This document shows positions 12,151 to 64,000 of a stretch of 64,000 nucleotides of DNA, one piece after another. Under the pieces are notes generated by a model, which searched no databases, was not told where the DNA came from, and saw only the letters and a program-made list of their open reading frames with translations. The DNA lies in contig NC_135571.1 of assembly GCF_964340395.1 (NCBI RefSeq), forward strand, positions 10,041,440 through 10,105,439, read 5' to 3'. Each line of letters begins with the position of its first letter. The stretch's first letter is position 1. The translations under genes were made by a program, and so were the position numbers. The stretch is from Glandiceps talaboti (lineage: Eukaryota; Hemichordata; Enteropneusta; Spengelidae).

Positions 12151-13419
12151 TTCATCTTTCAATTTTTAGTGTGGACAAAAAGTGGATACAATACAGATTA
12201 ACCCTTTCATGACTGGAGACGAGTTTTAAATAATTTTGGAACCCAATTTATATGAATATTTTCATAATTAGAATAATATTACTTTATTAGGAAGTAACAT
12301 TTCTTTAATTCCAGTCTAAAATGAAGTTGATATATGCCAAAAACTTACATAAAAACAAGAATTTTGTTCAAATAATTTTGGCGGCAAAGTTTTCAGTACT
12401 GAATGGGTTAAAGTGATCTGCATAAGATATAGTAACAAATAGTTCTCATTACATGACTAAGGTAACATTTCACCTTCTCCGGTCATTAAGATCTGTCAAA
12501 CTGCTGTTTACTGGCTTCACTGCTAGGCGTCGTCATGGTGATGACGTGATCACAGAGATGATGTAATTGATATGCTTGCTTGTCCCCGTTCAAGTAAACA
12601 TTACTTGCAAGTAGAAAGAACCCTTCATCATGTCATGAGAACTAATAACTACTAACGGTTGTCAAGGAAAATTTGTTCCAGAACAATAGAAAAATTCATT
12701 TAAATTATGGCGCAATTAAAAAGACTGAAGTAATCTGTGACTGAGATTTATGACTCAGGTAATCGAAGCTTCAGTTTAATAAGCTGAAACAAACTAAATC
12801 TCTTTTATATTACATAAGTGGGTGATAGCGGTTCCTCTGTTGTGCAATTCTAATCATCCTGTGTTCAAGATAACGCAAACATCAAAAGTCCCAAAACCGT
12901 ACACTGCAAATTTATGGAACTAGCATTCAGAGAGTTGCACTACTGAGATTATAATGACACCAGCATCCATTCATTGACTCTAGCTTATCACTGTTGTATC
13001 AACAACATGTTGCGACAATTTAGTTTGTGTCTATCTTAGTAAACCGAAGGCTCGATCTAGTTTTTAAAAAGTCCAAAATGGTGCTACCTTTAAACTTCTG
13101 CATATATATAGCTCAGGTTCATCCAACCTTCACATCATGGAGTTTTCTTTAACAATATACGGTCTTTGCTAAGTAGTTTTACATTTAAAATTATCCTAAT
13201 GTTAAAAATTAATTTGCAAAAATAACAAACTAACTACTTCAAAACAGTAAAATTTGACATTACTTAATATGAAGTTTCATTCTTAAAAGCACTGAAAAGA
13301 AATTTCTTAAAAGTAAACCTGGAGAAGTGTGCTTGTGTCTGTGAAAATGTAACACATATGTATTTAATTTACAAAATGAAAATAAAAAATAAATCTACTT
13401 GAAATATTGGTAAATTTTT

Positions 13420-13890
13420 AAGAACAATACAACCAGTAACACTGAAGTAAAGTACTTTCTCTGTGCTACACTCGTTTATAGCATTCAAATTACAACGATT
13501 AACACTGAAGTAAAGCACTTTCTCTATGTGCTACACTCATTAATAGCATTCACATCAAGTGTAAAGTATACTGTTTCATTTGGTTTATTTACAAGTCTAG
13601 CATGTGGCCTTTCGAATGTGGTCAATTAGCAAATGAAACTGTATACTTTTACACTTGATATGGATGCTATAAATGATTGTGGTACATACAGAAAATGCTT
13701 TACTTTGGTGTTATGGGTTGTATTTAGCAAATGAAACTATACTTTTACACTTGATATAGATGCTATAAATGATTGTGGTACATACAGAGAACACTTTGCT
13801 TGGTGTTATGAGTTGTACTTGATATGGATGCTATAAATGACTGTGGTACATATACAGAAAATGCTTTACTTTGGTGTAATAGGTTGTACT
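13420..13890. repeat. Direct and inverted repeats with an ACTGAAGTAAAG core
   Basis: Two direct copies of AACACTGAAGTAAAG-CACTTTCTCT are followed by three or more inverted copies (TGCTTTACTTTGGTGTTA) sharing TTTACACTTGATATGGATGC. It looks like a rearranged foldback element. Confidence 0.65.
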
Positions 13891-14129
13891 ACTGTGGCAA
13901 TTGAGGTATCAGTTGAGTAGACTATAGATAGACACAAACTAAAACTACTGTTGCAACATGTTGACATTGGTATACTAGTAATTGCACCCAGAGTAGGAGA
14001 GGCTTGTCTAATGGCATCCATAATCTTGGAGTGCACAATGCTGGGGACTTCAAATGTGTACATTATCTTAACTACAGCCTGGTTATATCCACACAACACA
14101 GGCATGAATAGTTTGTTTGTGGCTATTCA

Positions 14130-14400
14130 GTAAACCAAGATCTCAGTTGCCAGAGTAGTAGTCAATGTATATCTTATCTTAGTACACCGAAACCTTGGGT
14201 GCCAGAGTAGTAGTTTGTGTCTATCTTAGCAAACTGAGACCTCAGTTGTCAGAGTACTAGTTTGTATCGATCTTAGTAAACTGAGACCTCAGTTGCCAGA
14301 GTAGTAGTTTGCATTGATCTTAGTAAACCGAGACCTCGAGTAGTAGTTTGTGTCTATCTTCGTACACCGAAACCTCGGTTGCCATAGTAGTATCTAATAC
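14130..14400. repeat. Tandem repeat, about 60-bp unit, about five copies
   Basis: Degenerate copies of AGTAGTTTGTGTCTATCTTAG followed by AAACCGAGACCTCAGTTGCC. Single fragments of the same sequence occur near 13915, 25195, 25735 and 40290, so the unit is also dispersed. Confidence 0.7.
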
Positions 14401-14759
14401 TAAAAGACTATATAAACACTACATTCATACAATTTTATGATAAAATAGTCATATAAATAAATACATAAGTACAAAAAGTAAACTACCAATCTTGATAAAA
14501 ATTCCCTCTCTAGCTAAAATCTAATAAATAGTTCTTTCTCCTTTCCCAGAAACTGCACAAGAATTGTTTAAAAAGTTAAAACACGTCACACATGACATTA
14601 TTTTTTAAAAGGAATGACATTACAATTATTATTATATCAATATAAAGTTAGTAAACAATTTTTTTAAAAATGACTAAAAATATTTGTAATTCAACATTTA
14701 TTGTTGATGTATGTCGCACAAGGCAAAATAAATTTTCCTGTTTTTTTCCTCAAAATATT

Positions 14760-15108
14760 TCAAGTGGCTATAATATGGATGAAGACTGGACATTTATTTT
14801 TAACGCACAGAACAATTTTATCACGACTTCCTACTTGAAAAATCAACGTGAAACAAAATTTACCAAATTTGTGTTTGTAACTCAATACATTGCAAAATCA
14901 TAACAATTGTATTAAACGTTTGTTATTGTATGTACAATAACAAACTTTTTACACATTTAAAAACTTTTTGCAATGTATTGAGTTCCAAACATTGACTTAG
15001 TCAATGTTGTTGCATATTGACTTTTCAAGTTGGAAGCCATGATAAAATTGTTTTATAAATTAAAAATCCAAAATAAATACCCAATCCTCATCCATATGGC
15101 CACTTTAA
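14760..15108. mobile_element. Palindromic MITE family A, full copy
   Basis: Two arms meet at a TTATTGTATGTACAATAA centre. The outer right terminus reads CATCCATATGGCCACTTTAA and the left terminus is its diverged complement. It would fold into one long hairpin of about 170 bp. Confidence 0.8.
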
Positions 15109-15404
15109 TGAAAACCAATTTTAGTTTCAATTACCCTTTCTTTGATCGAATATTACATCACATTAAAACTGTACTTCATCTGTAACTGTCGCAGTATTTT
15201 TTCGATCAGACGACCAACAATATATTCAATAAAAATTGTTAAAATACCAATAATTAGACATTGTATATATTAACTAGAGGTCTATTTTATCTATAAGTAG
15301 TATAGTAATAAGTTGAAATTGAGATCACATTGGAGTGGTGATTTTTATTTTGAGTGTTGACCCAAAATCAATTTGATTGGATTTATTGTACCATTTTACA
15401 GCGG

Positions 15405-15838
15405 ATATATTGGAGGGTCACCGAAAGACTGTGCACATCATACACATGTTCCCCAAGAACAATTTAGATAGATAAGAAACAGGATTCCCACAGACCAGTC
15501 ATTACAAATATAAACAACACCCCACTCCTGCCGACAAGCAGGCACTGTAAGTGACTACTACAAACATGTCACCACTAGGAACCATACAAGCAGACTCAAA
15601 TACTTGCTAGTTTCAATTTGTATATGTCAAAATCTGAGCCTGCAATGTGATGACATTAAATAGCTTCTTTGTTCCAAGGACTTCATGTGTGTCTGTGTAT
15701 CAGTAGGGGTCAGATGGTGTTGTTTGTATTTCTAATGAGTGGTCTGTGCGAAGCCTGTTTCTTATCTATCTAAATTGTTCTTAGGGAACAGATAATATGT
15801 ATGATACTCACAGTCGTTCGGTGACCCTTCAATATTTC
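15405..15838. mobile_element. Large foldback element
   Basis: The left arm (GGAGGGTCACCGAAAGACTGTG, then GAACAATTTAGATAGATAAG) is matched in inverted orientation by the right arm (CTTATCTATCTAAATTGTTC, then CGTTCGGTGACCCTTC). A loop of about 150 bp separates the arms. Confidence 0.75.
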
Positions 15839-16634
15839 TACTGTATGTGTACAACTAACTACACAAACACATTTACCCATAGATGATCCAATACTGTTCA
15901 GATGTACAATATTACGAGTTAGTCATTACACCTAACAAAACAGTTTCAAAAATGTTCCAGGTGCAGTTGAAGTTGTGTCAATCAATGGATCTATGAGTCT
16001 TTCTTTCCATTGCTAAAATCTGATTTTTTTTTTTTAAATAGTGAATACAAAATATATCAGCTAGCACCAACAAATTATTGAATGTCTTACAGGAGAAATG
16101 AAGTTGGCTTGGTGTTTCACTCACTGGACACGGTGTCCTTAACACAAAGATAGACAAATTTCAACTCTAGACTAACAACAATAGAGACATGACAAACACA
16201 GCAGGATTCCTCCAGGATCAGATGCTAAGCATTGCTGTTCTTTTACAGTGTAATAGAGACAGGGTTCGGCTGAAATGACTACACATGAACTTGATGATTT
16301 TAACAGATGCGATTTCAAACTAAATAATCAACATGGTAACTACATCTCCACTGTGCACAGAACCTCTATAATTGTTTCCTTCCCTTTGAAGTCTGAGTGA
16401 GTAAACAAAACAATGTCTCATGAGTAAATCACCAAAGGCATTTTATCTCTCCTGTAAACTGACACAGGCAGTGACAGAAACTTTAAAAAATATTTTTCTC
16501 TCTCACTTATTACATTGTGTATTATCAGTAGAACCAAAAGGCACTTCAACTAAATATTAATACCAAAAGTACAAATTTTGAAGACACATTGACATCTAGG
16601 AACTTATGTATTAAATCTACAATAGGCTACTTAT

Positions 16635-17000
16635 TTTATTTTGAATTATGTAAATTACTGTTCTTCTTAATTTGCATATAATGCTAATGTTCATCTACTT
16701 TGCAAATCATGTAAATCTACTTTGTTACTTAATTTGCATATAACTCTAGCATCTACTTAATATGCATAGTATGGTAATGTAATGTGTTACCTACTTTGCA
16801 TATTACATAAATATACACTGATACTTGATTTGCATAGAATACTACTTAATATGCATGGTAATATATTCAATTTGGTTATGGCATTGTGTGTAATTTGCAT
16901 ATCACTTAAATCTATTATTCTACCAATAATTTGCATATGACATGATTTTACCCTGTTATGTAATTTGCATAATACATTACTTTGCAACTTAATATACATA
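16635..17000 (-). other. 3' UTR and candidate poly(A) signal of the giant gene
   Basis: An AATAAA (minus strand) lies at 16635-16640, about 360 nt past the TAA stop. The interval carries at least six ATGCAAAT octamers on the sense strand, in degenerate copies with uneven spacing of roughly 30-70 bp. The exact poly(A) site is not determinable. Confidence 0.45.

Positions 17001-64000
<47,000 letters not shown>

Larger units (their letters stand above)
11646..16634. other. Gene-poor interval, mostly dispersed and inverted repeats
   Basis: I find no exon with supporting splice sites or a recognisable protein. Itemised below: a decayed palindromic MITE (11930-12150), a direct/inverted repeat cluster (13420-13890), a tandem repeat (14130-14400), a full palindromic MITE (14760-15108) and a large foldback (15405-15838). 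Confidence 0.55.

Overview
The window is eukaryotic, AT-rich genomic DNA from an invertebrate animal. Small phase-conserved exons with GT-AG introns sit in long introns full of microsatellites, minisatellites and MITE-like palindromes. The species cannot be fixed from sequence alone. A secreted tyrosinase-like domain joined to von Willebrand C (VWC) repeats, plus a CARD gene, fits a marine bilaterian. A lophotrochozoan (annelid, brachiopod, phoronid or mollusc) is possible. So is a cephalochordate, because minisatellites that span exon-intron junctions are, as I recall, known from amphioxus genes under the name 'mirages'.

Layout. (1) 1-1144, minus strand: first two coding exons of a CARD (death-fold) gene that runs off the left edge. 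(2) 4028-4534, plus strand: an intronless 168-aa ORF of unknown function. (3) 6700-11290: a satellite of about 13 monomers of about 350 bp, whose right two thirds form a trimeric higher-order repeat. (4) 11.3-16.6 kb: no gene recognised, only dispersed and inverted repeats. (5) 17001-64000, minus strand: one giant gene fills the rest of the window. I resolved 57 coding exons by hand. Their spliced length keeps one open frame from the right edge to a TAA stop, about 2,713 residues. The 5' end (signal peptide and start of the tyrosinase domain) lies beyond 64000.

The giant protein reads, N to C: tyrosinase-like domain, GYD/GFD pentapeptide repeat tract, a small Cys-rich module, 30 VWC domains, a VWD domain, C8, TIL, stop. 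The C-terminal part resembles kielin/chordin-like and crossveinless-2 proteins, which bind BMPs outside the cell. The N-terminal part resembles copper oxidases, but three of the six expected copper-binding histidines are replaced (Tyr, Ser, Tyr), so it is probably a pseudo-enzyme. An extracellular matrix or signalling role is inferred, not shown.

The most unusual pattern is in the introns. At least 12 exons have a piece of exon plus its splice site copied in tandem into the adjoining intron, at both donors and acceptors, often several times. The real exon keeps the reading frame while the intron carries decoy splice sites.
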